A stretch of 64,000 nt of DNA. Source: Labrys okinawensis. Its GTDB lineage: Bacteria; Pseudomonadota; Alphaproteobacteria; Rhizobiales; Labraceae. The notes below the pieces were generated by a model. The model was not told where the DNA came from, did no database searches, and saw nothing but the letters and a program-made list of their open reading frames with translations. This document shows positions 1 through 8,802 of the stretch, piece by piece. Every line of letters begins with the position of its first letter. Within the stretch, counting starts at the first letter, position 1. The translations under genes were made by a program, and so were the position numbers. The stretch covers positions 397,522-461,521 of the forward strand of contig NZ_PUEJ01000006.1 of assembly GCF_002982075.1 (NCBI RefSeq), written 5' to 3'.

Positions 1-241
1 GCAAGGCCTGCGTCTGCCGGGCCTGCGCCAATGCAAGCGGACTGCCTCGCGTGCCGAGGCGCAACAGAATGGACACGATCGATATTTTTCCCAAAAAGCT
101 CGCGGCTGCTTAGCGCCGGAGGTCGGGGGAGTCAAAGACGAGCTTATGGGGACGATCACAAGCCCGCGGGACAATGGGCGATTTGCCCTGGACATCGTTC
201 GGCGCATCGACGTCCGGAAGAGCCGCAGCAGATGTCTGCGC
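1..241. other. left-edge stretch without a supported gene
   Basis: No reading frame here has protein-like composition, a convincing ribosome binding site or a recognisable motif. The 83-codon plus-strand frame from position 31 is rich in Arg, Ser and Pro and runs into the repeat at 242, so I treat it as chance. The stretch may be the intergenic tail of a gene outside the window. Confidence 0.4.
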
Positions 242-342
242 TCAGAGCGTTTTCCAGAAAAGTCGATCGACTCCTTGATTAAGAAAACGCGTTAAAACAA
301 CGAGTTGAAAGTGCGATTTAGAGAAGTCGTAATTCGCTCTAG
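242..342 (+). repeat. MITE-like dispersed repeat, copy 1
   Basis: A short palindrome-ended element starting TCAGAGCG and ending CGCTCTAG, with the internal signature TTTTCCAGAAAAGTCGAT followed by GATTAAGAAA and AAAACAA. The same signature occurs in reverse orientation at 4587-4670; the first 63 or so bases align with roughly ten mismatches by eye, then the copies diverge. The right end overlaps the TAG stop of the small minus-strand gene at 339-575. Elements of this look are scattered between genes in many Hyphomicrobiales. No coding capacity is seen. Confidence 0.75.
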
Positions 343-575
343 TGCCGCACCGGGGGTTCGCTCCCGGTGGTGGCGAGCCAGAGGCCGAGGGCGGTATGCA
401 GGGCCTCGGCGGCTTCGGGCGAGAGGGGCACCTTCAGGACGGCGTCCCCGTCGAAATGGAATTCGGCCAGCACGAAGCCGCCGCTGGGAGGCGAGGCGAG
501 GCGCAGCAGGCTGGTCAATACCGGCGCTTCGATCGCTCCGCTCTTGCCGTCGAGGTCATCGATATCATCCATCAT
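339..575 (-). CDS. small hypothetical protein (78 aa)
   Basis: Unrecognised 78-residue protein. It is acidic at the N terminus (MMDDIDDLDG) and continues with a well-behaved amphipathic core (VLAEFHFDGDAVLKVPLSP, then AEALHTALGLWLATTG), which looks like a folded domain rather than a chance frame. The alternating hydrophobic pattern suggests a beta hairpin followed by a helix. No signal peptide or membrane segment is present. Its TAG stop lies inside the right terminal repeat of the element at 242-342, so the last residues may be repeat-derived. It stands alone, with no operon partner in view. A second Met lies one codon after the first and the choice between them is arbitrary. Function unknown. 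Confidence 0.6.
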   Translation of the reverse strand: MMDDIDDLDGKSGAIEAPVLTSLLRLASPPSGGFVLAEFHFDGDAVLKVPLSPEAAEALHTALGLWLATTGSEPPVRH

Positions 576-1008
576 GTCGACCTACCTTGTTCCCTGGCCC
601 AAGCGCGTTCTCGCGGCACTGTCGGTGTTCGGCGTGAGACACCGGCCCGCTCAGCGGGCCTGCATCACACGAAATTCGGCCTTGTCCAAGCCGCTCGCCC
701 CGCTTCCGACCGCCTATTTCACTTAACCGGACCGGAAACAAAAAATTCAACAGAGCCATACAGTTAGCTTCTTGTACGGATTTATAACACTGCTTGTCGT
801 TCCTTCGATAGAGCAAAATCGCCACAGTGGGCCGCAAATCGACTCGACCCTGCACTCCTCCGGCCGGCTGCCTCCGCAAAAAATCACTCGTCCAATGTCG
901 GAAAGGCCCGTCGGCCCGCGTCCTTTGCGCGACAACCGGCGGGCAAAGAACAGCCCGCGCGGCTCGAAGTTCCACCGCCCTCATCCGTCGAGACAGGAGT
1001 GACGAACC
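576..1008. other. intergenic region, divergent promoters expected
   Basis: About 430 bases between the minus-strand small gene and the plus-strand hydrolase. It should hold the promoters of both. The part around 730-800 is noticeably richer in A and T than its surroundings, but I cannot point to a specific box. A GGAG at about 995 serves as ribosome binding site for the gene at 1009. No small gene or structured RNA is recognised. Confidence 0.4.
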
Positions 1009-1953
1009 ATGGCGAAAGCCTCCATCCTGAAATCCCTGCTGGCCGTCCTCGTGATCGGCGCCGGCAGCCTTGCTGCCATTCCGGGTGCCGCGGCTGCCGC
1101 ACAGACGGCGACGCCCGCGCAGGCGCCGGCCAAGAGCGGCCATGTCGAGACCGGCGGCGTGAATTATTACTACGAGGTGCGGGGCAGCGGCGAACCGCTT
1201 CTCCTGCTGCACGGCGGCCTCGGCTCCATCGACATGTTCCAGCCCGTCATGCCGGTGCTGGCCGCGCATCGCCAGATCATCGCCGTCGATCTCCAGGGCC
1301 ATGGCCGCACGCCGCTCGGCCAGCGCCCGATCGATCTCAAGGCCATAGGCGACGATATGGGCCAGATCCTCGCCAAGCTCGGCTACGGCCAGGTCGACGT
1401 GCTGGGCTATTCGATGGGCGGCGGCGTCGCCTTCCAGCTCGCCGCCCAGCATCCCGACAAGGTGCGCCGGCTGGTGCTGGTCTCGGCAGGCTTTGCCCAG
1501 GACGGCTTCTATCCCGAGATGCTGCCGATGCAGGCCCAGGTCGGCGCCGGTATGGCCGAGATGATGAAGGCGACGCCGATGTACCAATCCTATGTCAGGG
1601 TCGCGCCCGCCCCCGCCGAGTTCCCGCGCCTGCTCGACGCCATGGGCGCGCTGATGCGCAAGCCCTATGACTGGTCGTCCGACGTGCCGAAGCTGACCAT
1701 GCCGGTGATGCTGATCTTTGGCGACAGCGACATGTACCGCCCCGAGCATGTGATCAAATTCTACCAGCTTCTCGGCGGCGGCCTGCGCGATGCCGGCTGG
1801 CAGCGCGAGCACATGGCCAAGAACCGCCTCGCCATCCTGCCGGGCCGGACCCATTACGACATCTTCCTCTCGCCGCAGCTCACGGCGACCGCCCTGCCCT
1901 TCCTCGATGGCACAAACGAAACCGCCAATTGGAGCGACCAGACCGGCAAGTGA
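1009..1953 (+). CDS. exported alpha/beta hydrolase
   Basis: Alpha/beta-hydrolase fold enzyme of 314 residues with a clear signal peptide (positively charged start, hydrophobic stretch at about 8-28, small residues up to about 31), so it probably acts in the periplasm. The oxyanion-hole HGG is at 68-70. The nucleophile elbow GYSMGG puts the serine at 135. FGDSD supplies the likely acid at 238 or 240, and GRTHYD the histidine at 281. The substrate cannot be read from the sequence: esterase, lactonase or haloperoxidase-like relatives are all possible. A GGAG precedes the ATG at good spacing. The next gene, also a serine hydrolase, starts 88 bases downstream on the same strand, so co-transcription is possible. 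Confidence 0.88.
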   Translation: MAKASILKSLLAVLVIGAGSLAAIPGAAAAAQTATPAQAPAKSGHVETGGVNYYYEVRGSGEPLLLLHGGLGSIDMFQPVMPVLAAHRQIIAVDLQGHGRTPLGQRPIDLKAIGDDMGQILAKLGYGQVDVLGYSMGGGVAFQLAAQHPDKVRRLVLVSAGFAQDGFYPEMLPMQAQVGAGMAEMMKATPMYQSYVRVAPAPAEFPRLLDAMGALMRKPYDWSSDVPKLTMPVMLIFGDSDMYRPEHVIKFYQLLGGGLRDAGWQREHMAKNRLAILPGRTHYDIFLSPQLTATALPFLDGTNETANWSDQTGK

Positions 1954-2041
1954 TCGTTTGGGGTGCTCGCCCCGGGAGGGGCTTGAACGAAGCGGATTTG
2001 TTGCCGATTGTCCGGAACCTTTCCGCTTCGGAGCTTCCCCC

Positions 2042-3172
2042 ATGCACGGACAACCTTCCCCCGTCATCGACCAGGCCCGCGCCGGACGTCTCGATGCCCT
2101 GATCGATGCCGCCATCGCCGAGGAGCGCATCGTCGGCACCGTGGTGCTGGTGGCCGAGGCGGGCGAGATCGTCTATCGCCGGGCCGCCGGCCACGCCGAC
2201 CGCGAAGCCGGCATCCCGATCAGGGAGGACACCATCTTTCGCCTCGCCTCGGTGACCAAACCGATGGTGGCCGCCGCCGCCCTGGCGCTGGTCGAGGCCG
2301 GCCAGCTCAGGCTCGACGATCCTGTGACCCGCCACCTTCCGGCTTTCCGCCCCAGGCTCGCCGACGGCAGCGAACCGGTGATCACCGTGCGCCATCTCCT
2401 CAGCCACACAGCGGGCCTGCTTTATGACTACGATGCCGCCGCCGACATCTCCAGCGGTCTCGACCACCCCGGCCGCGGCATGGCGGAAAATCTCGACAAG
2501 ATCGCGGCCCAGCCATTGGCCTTCGCGCCCGGCAGCGCCTGGCGCTACTCGGTGGCGATCGACGTGCTGGGCGGGCTGATGGAAAAGGCCGCCGGCAAGA
2601 GCCTGCCCGAGATCGTGGCCGAACGCATCACCGGACCGCTGGGCATGGCCGACACCGAATTCGTCGCCACCAAGCCTCATCGCCTGGCGACGCCTTATGC
2701 CGATGGCGAGCCCCGCCCGGTGCGCATGGGCGAGATCCAAAGGGTATGCCACAATGGCTGGTGGCTCACCTTCGTGCCGCAGCGGGCTTTCGACACCACC
2801 GCCTTCCCCTCCGGCGGCGCCGGCATGGTGGGCACCGCCGGCGATTTCCTCGCTTTCCTCGAAGCGGTCCGCAGCGGCGGGGCGCCGATTCTCTCGCCGG
2901 AAAGCCAACGCCTCCTGAGCGAGGATGCGATCCCCGATCTCGACATCGAGGACCCCGGTTGCGGCTTCAGCCTCGGCTGGTCGATCCTGCGCGATCCAGC
3001 CGCCGCCGGCATGCCCGGCTCGCCCGGATGCTGGCACTGGGGCGGCGTCTACGGCCACAGCTGGTTCGTGGACCCGGCACGCAGGCTTTCGGTGGTGATG
3101 TTCACCAACACGGCCGTGGCGGGGGTCGGCGGCGCCTATCCCGACGGCCTCCGCGCCGCCATTTACGGCTAA
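2042..3172 (+). CDS. serine hydrolase, beta-lactamase/class C-like family
   Basis: Protein of 376 residues of the beta-lactamase-related serine hydrolase family (EstB/penicillin-binding-like esterases). The SxxK catalytic motif is SVTK at 70-73, in RLASVTKPM. The YS pair at 169-170, in WRYSVAIDVLG, fits the second motif. HWGGVYGHSW near 338 occupies the place of the KTG/HTG strand. No signal peptide is visible, so a cytoplasmic esterase or amidase is more likely than a true beta-lactamase. The start at 2042 is chosen because GGAG lies 8 bases before it and the family domain begins immediately after; the frame is open further upstream into the preceding gene. It follows the exported hydrolase at 1009 and may share its transcript. 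Confidence 0.87.
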   Translation: MHGQPSPVIDQARAGRLDALIDAAIAEERIVGTVVLVAEAGEIVYRRAAGHADREAGIPIREDTIFRLASVTKPMVAAAALALVEAGQLRLDDPVTRHLPAFRPRLADGSEPVITVRHLLSHTAGLLYDYDAAADISSGLDHPGRGMAENLDKIAAQPLAFAPGSAWRYSVAIDVLGGLMEKAAGKSLPEIVAERITGPLGMADTEFVATKPHRLATPYADGEPRPVRMGEIQRVCHNGWWLTFVPQRAFDTTAFPSGGAGMVGTAGDFLAFLEAVRSGGAPILSPESQRLLSEDAIPDLDIEDPGCGFSLGWSILRDPAAAGMPGSPGCWHWGGVYGHSWFVDPARRLSVVMFTNTAVAGVGGAYPDGLRAAIYG

Positions 3173-3237
3173 GGAGACGGCAGGTTTCAGAAAAATCGCA
3201 CTTTGTGCCAGGAGGCCGGTCCCCTCGCCGCTATCGA

Positions 3238-3318
3238 AATGAGCGGTTGCCTCAACCTTTTGGGAGGGGGCCGGGGCGCGAGCCCCCCTATCCTTTCGGC
3301 GCGGCGATACCGCTCATT
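3238..3318. repeat. long-spaced inverted repeat before galE
   Basis: AATGAGCGGT at 3238-3247 is exactly complementary to ACCGCTCATT at 3309-3318, with a GC-rich spacer of about 60 bases. It lies in the 280-base gap between the serine hydrolase and galE. It could fold into a long stem in RNA; no terminator T-run follows. Significance unknown. Confidence 0.35.
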
Positions 3319-3452
3319 CCCAGCTAGTCGGCCCGGCGATCTAAGGGTACATCTTGGTTAACGGCAGTAACGCACCTGAAAGGCCAGTCGTGATAAGAAG
3401 TCCCGATACGCGGGACCGGTTCGATTGAGCCCCGGCAAGTATGGGAACCAAC

Positions 3453-4433
3453 ATGACTCGTGTTCTGGTAACTGGTGGCGCCGGCTATATCGGCAGCCAC
3501 GCCTGCAAGGCCCTGGCTCTGGCAGGTTACGACCCCGTCGTCGTCGACAATCTTTCCCTGGGCCACGCCGACGCGGTGAAATGGGGGCCGCTGGAAGTCG
3601 GAGACATCCGCAACAGCGCCTTTCTCAACAAGGTGATCACCCAATACAAGCCCGAAGTGGTGATGCATTTCGCGGCCAGCTCGACGGTGGGCGAGTCGGT
3701 CGCCGATCCCGCCAAATATTATTCCAACAATGTCATGGGATCGTTGACCCTGCTCGAGGCCGTGCGCCTGAACGAGATCGAGACCTTCATCCTGTCCTCG
3801 ACCTGCGCCACCTATGGTATTCCCACCTGCCTGCCGATCCTGGAAAACGCACCGCGCAACCCGATCAGCCCCTATGGGGCGACCAAGCTGGCGGTGGAGC
3901 ATGCCCTGGCCGATTACGGCACCGCCTACGGCCTGAAATGGGCTGCGATGCGCTATTTCAATGCCGCCGGCGCGGACCTCGACGGCGAGCTGGGCGAAAG
4001 GCACGAGCCGGAAACCCATGTCATTCCGCTGGCCATCCAGGCCGCCCTCAGCCATCGGCCCGTCTTCAATGTGCTGGGCCGGGACTACCCCACGCCGGAC
4101 GGCTCGGCAGTCCGCGACTATGTGCATGTCGCCGACATCGCCGACGCGCATGTGCGCGCCATCGACTATCTCAAGGCAGGCGGCGAAAGCTCGGCCTTCA
4201 ATCTCGGCACCGGCATCGGCACCTCGGTGATCGAGATCCTCGAGGCGGTGCAGCGCTGCACCGGCCGCAAGCTCGACATCCGTTTCCAGCCGCGGCGGCC
4301 CGGCGACCCCGCCAGCCTCTATGCCGCCGCCACCAAGGCCGCCGAATTGCTGGGCTGGCATCCCCAGCACCGCGAGATCGACACCATCGTGGGCAGCGCC
4401 GTCTCCTGGTTCCGGCACAATCTGGCGGCCTGA
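3453..4433 (+). CDS. galE: UDP-glucose 4-epimerase
   Basis: Extended short-chain dehydrogenase that interconverts UDP-glucose and UDP-galactose, feeding galactose into surface polysaccharides. The NAD-binding GGAGYIGSH lies at the N terminus, SSTCATYG carries the catalytic Ser/Thr region, and YGATK is the catalytic YxxxK. MRYFNAAGA and the RDYVHVAD block are typical GalE signatures, and the length of about 326 residues is normal. I prefer the ATG at 3453, since GGGA lies just upstream; an in-frame ATG 12 bases earlier has no such site. It stands alone and is followed by a very strong hairpin at 4473. The UDP-galactose may serve the polysaccharide locus at the other end of the window, but nothing here links them directly. 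Confidence 0.94.
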   Translation: MTRVLVTGGAGYIGSHACKALALAGYDPVVVDNLSLGHADAVKWGPLEVGDIRNSAFLNKVITQYKPEVVMHFAASSTVGESVADPAKYYSNNVMGSLTLLEAVRLNEIETFILSSTCATYGIPTCLPILENAPRNPISPYGATKLAVEHALADYGTAYGLKWAAMRYFNAAGADLDGELGERHEPETHVIPLAIQAALSHRPVFNVLGRDYPTPDGSAVRDYVHVADIADAHVRAIDYLKAGGESSAFNLGTGIGTSVIEILEAVQRCTGRKLDIRFQPRRPGDPASLYAAATKAAELLGWHPQHREIDTIVGSAVSWFRHNLAA

Positions 4434-4472
4434 GCCGGCTCTGGTAATACCGGACTCGCTCGATAGGGTAGC

Positions 4473-4543
4473 GTTGTGCCGCCCCTCACCCTTACCCTCG
4501 CCCCGTATCACGGGGAGCGGGTAAGGGTGAGGGGCGGCACAAC
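4473..4543. terminator. 25-bp perfect hairpin after galE
   Basis: Bases 4473-4497 and 4519-4543 are perfect reverse complements (core CCCCTCACCCTTACCC), and the loop region contains a further CCCCG/CGGGG pairing. It can stop transcription from both sides: galE from the left and the exonuclease gene from the right. There is no long T-run. The motif CCCCTCACCCTWACCCTC recurs at 22562, so this is also a member of a dispersed palindrome family. Confidence 0.7.
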
Positions 4544-4586
4544 CTCGCCGAAGAGCGCAGAAACACTTCGCAACCTTGCCGCCCGG

Positions 4587-4670
4587 CTAGAGCAAAGTGA
4601 GATCTAACTCTTTGTTTTGATACGCTTTCTTAATCGAAAAGTCTATCGACTTTTCTGGAAAATGCTCTAG
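4587..4670 (-). repeat. MITE-like dispersed repeat, copy 2
   Basis: Element of 84 bases with perfect 8-base terminal inverted repeats, CTAGAGCA at 4587-4594 and TGCTCTAG at 4663-4670. Read on the minus strand its body matches the element at 242-342 (TTTTCCAGAAAAGTCGAT, GATTAAGAAA, AAAACAA, AGTT). The right terminal repeat supplies the TAG stop codon (4667-4669) of the exonuclease gene, as copy 1 does for its neighbour. Confidence 0.8.
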
Positions 4671-5647
4671 GCCTTGAACCGATCCGTGGCGGCCAGGCGC
4701 TGCGTCAGGGGCCTCGCTTCCGGCCATTGATAGATCTCGGCGCGAAGGAATTTCAATTCCGCCTCCGCATCCGCCTCGTCGACCTCGGTCCACCAGCTCT
4801 TGGGCTGGCCGTTGCTGCCGTCGTTCCAGCGATAGCCGCGCGCCTTGAGTCGCTCCTTCATGTCGAAGGGACTGTTGGTCGCCCAAATTCGGATACGGGC
4901 GCGTTCCGACGCCTTGAGGAGCTCGGCGAACGGCGCGGTCCCGCCCGGCCCGTTTGGGCGTGCGAGCACCTCCAGCAACGCATGGCAATCGTCGACGGCC
5001 CGATGCCCGTTGTGGAAATAGCCCGACTGCCCCAGGAGATAGCCGAGCTTTGTGCCCTCGAAGCCACGGTCGGACCAGGCAATCTCCACATTCGAGCAGG
5101 CCCAGGGCTTGGGTGCGAAGCCCGGCGTGAAACGCTCGCAGAAGGGACGATCGAACCGCGCATTATGGGCAATGACCAGGTCCGCGGGCTCGATGAAAGC
5201 TTCGACCTCCGCCGTCGAGATCGTCTTGCCCGCCACCATGGCGTCGGTGATGCCGGTCAGCCTGGTGATCTCGGGCGGGATTGGTTCCCTGGGCTGGCGC
5301 AGGGCATTGAAGATGCCGACGACGTCGCCGACCTGCCCGGCGGGATCATAGGTGACCGCCACCATGCCGAGCTCGATGATCTCGTTCTTTTCGTGGTCGA
5401 GGCCGGTCGTCTCGGTATCGACGATCACCGCCAGGCACGGAAACCGGCTCTTGTCCCGCGGAACGATGGAGCGGGGCTCCAGCCTGCGCAGGATACGGTA
5501 ACGGCCGGTGGCTTCGAGCATGCTCACCAGGGCGGCCTCGTCGAGCACCTCATGCCGGCGGGCCGGTGCCGGAGCGGCGCGCTTGGCCCGGGCCGGCTGC
5601 CTTTCCGGAAGCGCCTCGGTCCGAAACATGTCGAATTGTTCGCCCAT
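4667..5647 (-). CDS. 3'-5' exonuclease, DEDDh family (DnaQ-like)
   Basis: Exonuclease-domain protein of 326 residues. ExoI is VDTETTGLD with D77 and E79, ExoII is HNARFDRPF with D166, and ExoIII is HRAVDDCHAL with H215 and D219/D220, giving a complete DEDDh set. The N-terminal 65 residues are basic and low complexity. The C-terminal third (from about 250: WATNSPFDMKERLKARGYRW) resembles a short nucleic-acid-binding or replication-associated tail seen in stand-alone alphaproteobacterial exonuclease-domain proteins. It is not the Pol III epsilon subunit, which is shorter and lacks this tail. A role in DNA repair or RNA trimming is plausible but unproven. It is monocistronic, and its stop lies in the repeat at 4587-4670. 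Confidence 0.88.
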   Translation of the reverse strand: MGEQFDMFRTEALPERQPARAKRAAPAPARRHEVLDEAALVSMLEATGRYRILRRLEPRSIVPRDKSRFPCLAVIVDTETTGLDHEKNEIIELGMVAVTYDPAGQVGDVVGIFNALRQPREPIPPEITRLTGITDAMVAGKTISTAEVEAFIEPADLVIAHNARFDRPFCERFTPGFAPKPWACSNVEIAWSDRGFEGTKLGYLLGQSGYFHNGHRAVDDCHALLEVLARPNGPGGTAPFAELLKASERARIRIWATNSPFDMKERLKARGYRWNDGSNGQPKSWWTEVDEADAEAELKFLRAEIYQWPEARPLTQRLAATDRFKA

Positions 5648-5763
5648 GTTTCCCCCTTTCTCGCCGACTCAATGATCCGGCAGTGGTGAAACGTTTAGCG
5701 TTTCGGGCAGCAGCCAGGCAAACCTTCGCCGGCGTTTTCCCCCGCAATGGCCGAAGATGCCGA

Positions 5764-6756
5764 TCAGTCCTCCGGCGTGAAGCGCCTGCGATAATCGGCG
5801 GGCGTGACGCCGACATGCCGCATGAAGGCCCGGCGCAGCACATCGGCATTGGCGAATCCACACGCCGCCGCTACCTGTTTGGGCGGGCTTCGACCTGTCT
5901 CCAGCAGGCGCCGGGCCGCGGAGACGCGCGCCGCCTCAACCCAACTCGCCGGCGTCACGCCGACCTCCATGGCGAAGAGCCGGGCGAAGTGACGCGGGCT
6001 CAGATTGAGGCGCCTGGCCATGCTGGCGATGCTGTGGCGCTCGGCAGGATTGGCGGCCACCCAGCGCTGGAGCTCCTGCAGCGCCGAGCGTCCTGCGGGA
6101 AGGGCTTCCTCGCGGCGGCTGAACTGCATCTGGCCGCCGGGACGCTTGAAGAACATCACCAGTTGCGCAGCGACGCGCATGGCGATTTCCCGTCCCAGAT
6201 CCTCCTCGACCAGGGCCAGGGCAAGGTCGAGCCCGGCCGTCACGCCGGCCGCGGTGCGCAGCCGCCCGTCGCGGACATGGATGGCGTCGGGCTCCACGGC
6301 AATGTCGGGATAGGCCCGGGCCAGACGATCCGCCACGGCCCAATGGGTGGCTACGCGCCGGCCCGCCAGCAACCCGGCAGCGGCCAAGACGAAGGCTCCG
6401 GCGCAGACCGACCCATAGCGCCGCGTCGTGGCAGCCATCCGCTTCAGCCAGGCGAGCACGGCGGCATCGGGCACGGTCACCGCTGCGTTGGGGCTGCCGG
6501 CAACGAGAAGCGTATCGACGGGCTCGCCGCCATCCGCCCCGATCACGATGTCCGGCAGCAGGCGGGCACCCGAGGAACTGCGGATCGCTTCATCGCTTCT
6601 CGATGCGACAAGAAGGCGATAGACCTCCCGGCCGGCCTGCGTATTGGCCTCGGCAAAGACGTCCATCGGCCCGGATACGTCGAGCAGCTGGACGCCCTGC
6701 AGGGCCAGTATCGCAATGGTCTTGGTCTCGTCCCCAGACATCGGCATTCCTGGCAT
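5764..6756 (-). CDS. GlxA-family AraC-type transcriptional regulator
   Basis: 330-residue regulator with a DJ-1/PfpI-like amidotransferase fold at the N terminus (about 12-195; nucleophile-elbow-like GSVCAGAF) and a C-terminal AraC double helix-turn-helix (about 225-325; RLNLSPRHFARLF and ACGFANADVLRRAF). Such GlxA-type proteins usually sense small nitrogenous or amine ligands, but no ligand can be assigned. It is divergent from the HD-domain gene at 6868 with a gap of 111 bases, so that gene is the most likely target. The first Met gives a normal-length protein; a second Met five codons later is an alternative. Confidence 0.9.
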   Translation of the reverse strand: MPGMPMSGDETKTIAILALQGVQLLDVSGPMDVFAEANTQAGREVYRLLVASRSDEAIRSSSGARLLPDIVIGADGGEPVDTLLVAGSPNAAVTVPDAAVLAWLKRMAATTRRYGSVCAGAFVLAAAGLLAGRRVATHWAVADRLARAYPDIAVEPDAIHVRDGRLRTAAGVTAGLDLALALVEEDLGREIAMRVAAQLVMFFKRPGGQMQFSRREEALPAGRSALQELQRWVAANPAERHSIASMARRLNLSPRHFARLFAMEVGVTPASWVEAARVSAARRLLETGRSPPKQVAAACGFANADVLRRAFMRHVGVTPADYRRRFTPED

Positions 6757-6867
6757 GGGCGTCCGCTTGCAACCGGTTTTGGCATAAATCGGCGTAATAC
6801 ATCGATTGAAGACAGATCTAGGGCGGACCTAGGCTCTGCGCCAGTGAAATCCACTGGAGAGACCGAA

Positions 6868-7506
6868 ATGACCGCCATTTCAGGCATCGAAATCCCGGAC
6901 AGCCGCCTGTGCCGGGACATCACCGCCTTCATCCGCGACACCGAAACCCCGCTCCTGTTCCACCATTCCAGCCGGGTCTTCTATTTCGGCGCCCTGGCCG
7001 GCAAGCGCCGCGGGCTGACCTTCGATCCCGAGCTCCTCTATGCCGGCGCCATGTTCCACGATCTCGGGCTGATGCCAGCCCATAGCAGCGCGACCGAGCG
7101 TTTCGAGGTCGACGGTGCCAATGCCGCCCGCGACTTCCTGTCGAGCCGCGGCATCAATCCTGCCGACATCGACCTCGTCTGGGCGGCGATCGCGCTGCAC
7201 ACCACGCCAGGCATTCCCGAGCACATGCACCCCGTCGTCGCCCTGGTGACGGCGGGCGTCGAGATGGACGTGCTCGGCTTGACTTATGACCACTATGGCG
7301 AGGCCGAACGCGAGGCCGTGGTCGGTGCCCATCCACGCACGCCGCATTTCAAGGAGGACATCATCCAGGCCTTCTATGACGGCATCCGGCACAAGCCCCA
7401 GACGACCTTCGGCAACGTCAAGGCGGACGTGATCGCCGACAAGGAGCCTCATTTCCAGCGAGGCAATTTCTGCTCGGTGATCCGCTGCTCGCACTGGCAC
7501 GGCTGA
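6868..7506 (+). CDS. HD-domain metal-dependent hydrolase
   Basis: Protein of 212 residues with an HD phosphohydrolase fold: HHSSRVFYF supplies the first histidine, AMFHDLGL the HD pair and ALHTTPGIPEHM the later histidines. The arrangement resembles the cyanamide hydratase-like branch of HD proteins rather than nucleotide phosphohydrolases such as SpoT, but that is a judgement by eye. No signal peptide is present, so it should be cytosolic. The ATG at 6868 follows a GGAGAG; the frame stays open far upstream, but that part is antisense to the GlxA regulator. The divergent GlxA regulator probably controls it, and the pair looks like a small inducible detoxification or nitrogen-scavenging unit. 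Confidence 0.82.
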   Translation: MTAISGIEIPDSRLCRDITAFIRDTETPLLFHHSSRVFYFGALAGKRRGLTFDPELLYAGAMFHDLGLMPAHSSATERFEVDGANAARDFLSSRGINPADIDLVWAAIALHTTPGIPEHMHPVVALVTAGVEMDVLGLTYDHYGEAEREAVVGAHPRTPHFKEDIIQAFYDGIRHKPQTTFGNVKADVIADKEPHFQRGNFCSVIRCSHWHG

Positions 7507-7707
7507 AACGGGAGCCTCCCGTGCTCGGCCGGCATGCCCTCGCCCCTATCCCGGCGAGCGGATCGTGCTATAGGGTGGGCCATCAACTCCAAAAGCAAAG
7601 GCGCGTTTCGGCGCAAGCGCTTCTTTGCTGTGGCTCTCTCTTGCAACGCGTCCTTGCGATTGTTGGTGATCCATCCATCGCAAGCCGCCCAGGTACCCGC
7701 CCGTCCC

Positions 7708-8802
7708 ATGCTCGTTCTCGGCATCGAAACCACCTGCGACGAAACCTCCGCCGCCATCGTCGCACGCAATGAGGACGGCGAGGGCGAGATTCTGTCCAAT
7801 GTCGTGCTGTCGCAGATCGCCGAGCACGCCGCCTATGGCGGGGTGGTGCCGGAAATCGCCGCGCGCGCGCATGTCGAGGTGCTCGACCACATCATCGAAC
7901 AGGCCCTGGAAGAGGCCAATGTCCGCTTCGACAGGCTCGACGGCATCGCCGCCGCCGCCGGGCCTGGCCTGATCGGCGGGGTGATCGTCGGCCTCACCAC
8001 CGCCAAGGCCCTGGCGCTTTCACTCGGCAAGCCGCTGGTCGCGGTCAACCATCTGGAGGCGCATGCGCTGACCCCGCGCCTCACCGACCAGGTCACCTTC
8101 CCCTATCTGCTGCTGCTCGCTTCCGGCGGACACACCCAGCTTCTGGCCGTGCGTGGCCTCGGCGACTATGTCCGGCTCGGCACCACCATCGACGACGCCA
8201 TCGGCGAGGCCTTCGACAAGACCGCCAAGATGCTGGGGCTGGGCTATCCCGGCGGCCCCGCCGTCGAGGCGCAGGCGATGAGCGGCGATGCCGCCCGCTT
8301 CGCCTTTCCCCGGCCGCTGCAGGGACGGCCGGATCCGAATTTCTCGCTGTCGGGCCTGAAGACGGCGGTCCGGCTCGAAGCCGAAAGGCTGGCGCCGCTC
8401 GCCGCCAAGGATATCCGCGACCTCTGCGCCTCCTTCCAGGCGGCGGTGGTGGACATGGTGGTCGACCGCACGCGCGTGGGTCTGCGACGATTCCGCGAAA
8501 CCGCCGGACAGTCCCCCAGCGCCCTGGTGATCGCGGGCGGCGTTGCCGCCAATCTCGCCATCCGGCGCGGGCTGCAGCGCCTCGGCGCGGAAACGGGCCT
8601 GCGCATCGTGATGCCGCCGGCCGCTTTGTGCACCGACAATGGCGCCATGATCGCCTGGGCGGGCGCCGAGCGCCTCTCGGCCGGCATCACCGACGGCCTC
8701 GACGTAAGTCCCAGGGCGCGCTGGCCGCTCGATCCCAACGCACCGGGCGCGGGCAAGCAGGGCCTCGGCAAGGCCGGCGTTGGCAAGGGGGCGAAAGCTT
8801 GA
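7708..8802 (+). CDS. tsaD: tRNA N6-adenosine threonylcarbamoyltransferase
   Basis: Kae1/TsaD protein that transfers threonylcarbamoyl from threonylcarbamoyl-AMP to A37 of ANN-decoding tRNAs, working with TsaB and TsaE. The protein starts [13 protein letters not shown], has the metal-binding HLEAH (H115, H119), the family block SGGHTQL, and ends with [10 protein letters not shown] and a [10 protein letters not shown] motif. Its length of 364 residues is slightly above average because of a Gly/Lys-rich tail. I start at 7708, where the family N terminus lies; in-frame starts upstream to 7534 would add a non-conserved stretch. Its TGA overlaps the TTG start of gpsA, so the two are translationally coupled. 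Confidence 0.95.
   Translation: MLVLGIETTCDETSAAIVARNEDGEGEILSNVVLSQIAEHAAYGGVVPEIAARAHVEVLDHIIEQALEEANVRFDRLDGIAAAAGPGLIGGVIVGLTTAKALALSLGKPLVAVNHLEAHALTPRLTDQVTFPYLLLLASGGHTQLLAVRGLGDYVRLGTTIDDAIGEAFDKTAKMLGLGYPGGPAVEAQAMSGDAARFAFPRPLQGRPDPNFSLSGLKTAVRLEAERLAPLAAKDIRDLCASFQAAVVDMVVDRTRVGLRRFRETAGQSPSALVIAGGVAANLAIRRGLQRLGAETGLRIVMPPAALCTDNGAMIAWAGAERLSAGITDGLDVSPRARWPLDPNAPGAGKQGLGKAGVGKGAKA

Noticed and set aside
31..282. An 83-codon frame at the left edge
   Set aside because: No ribosome binding site, Arg/Ser-rich, and it ends inside the MITE-like repeat.
565..3058. Long minus-strand frames opposite the two hydrolases (565-2139 and 1880-3058)
   Set aside because: They run antisense to genes with complete catalytic motifs and show His/Gly/Ala-rich shadow composition.
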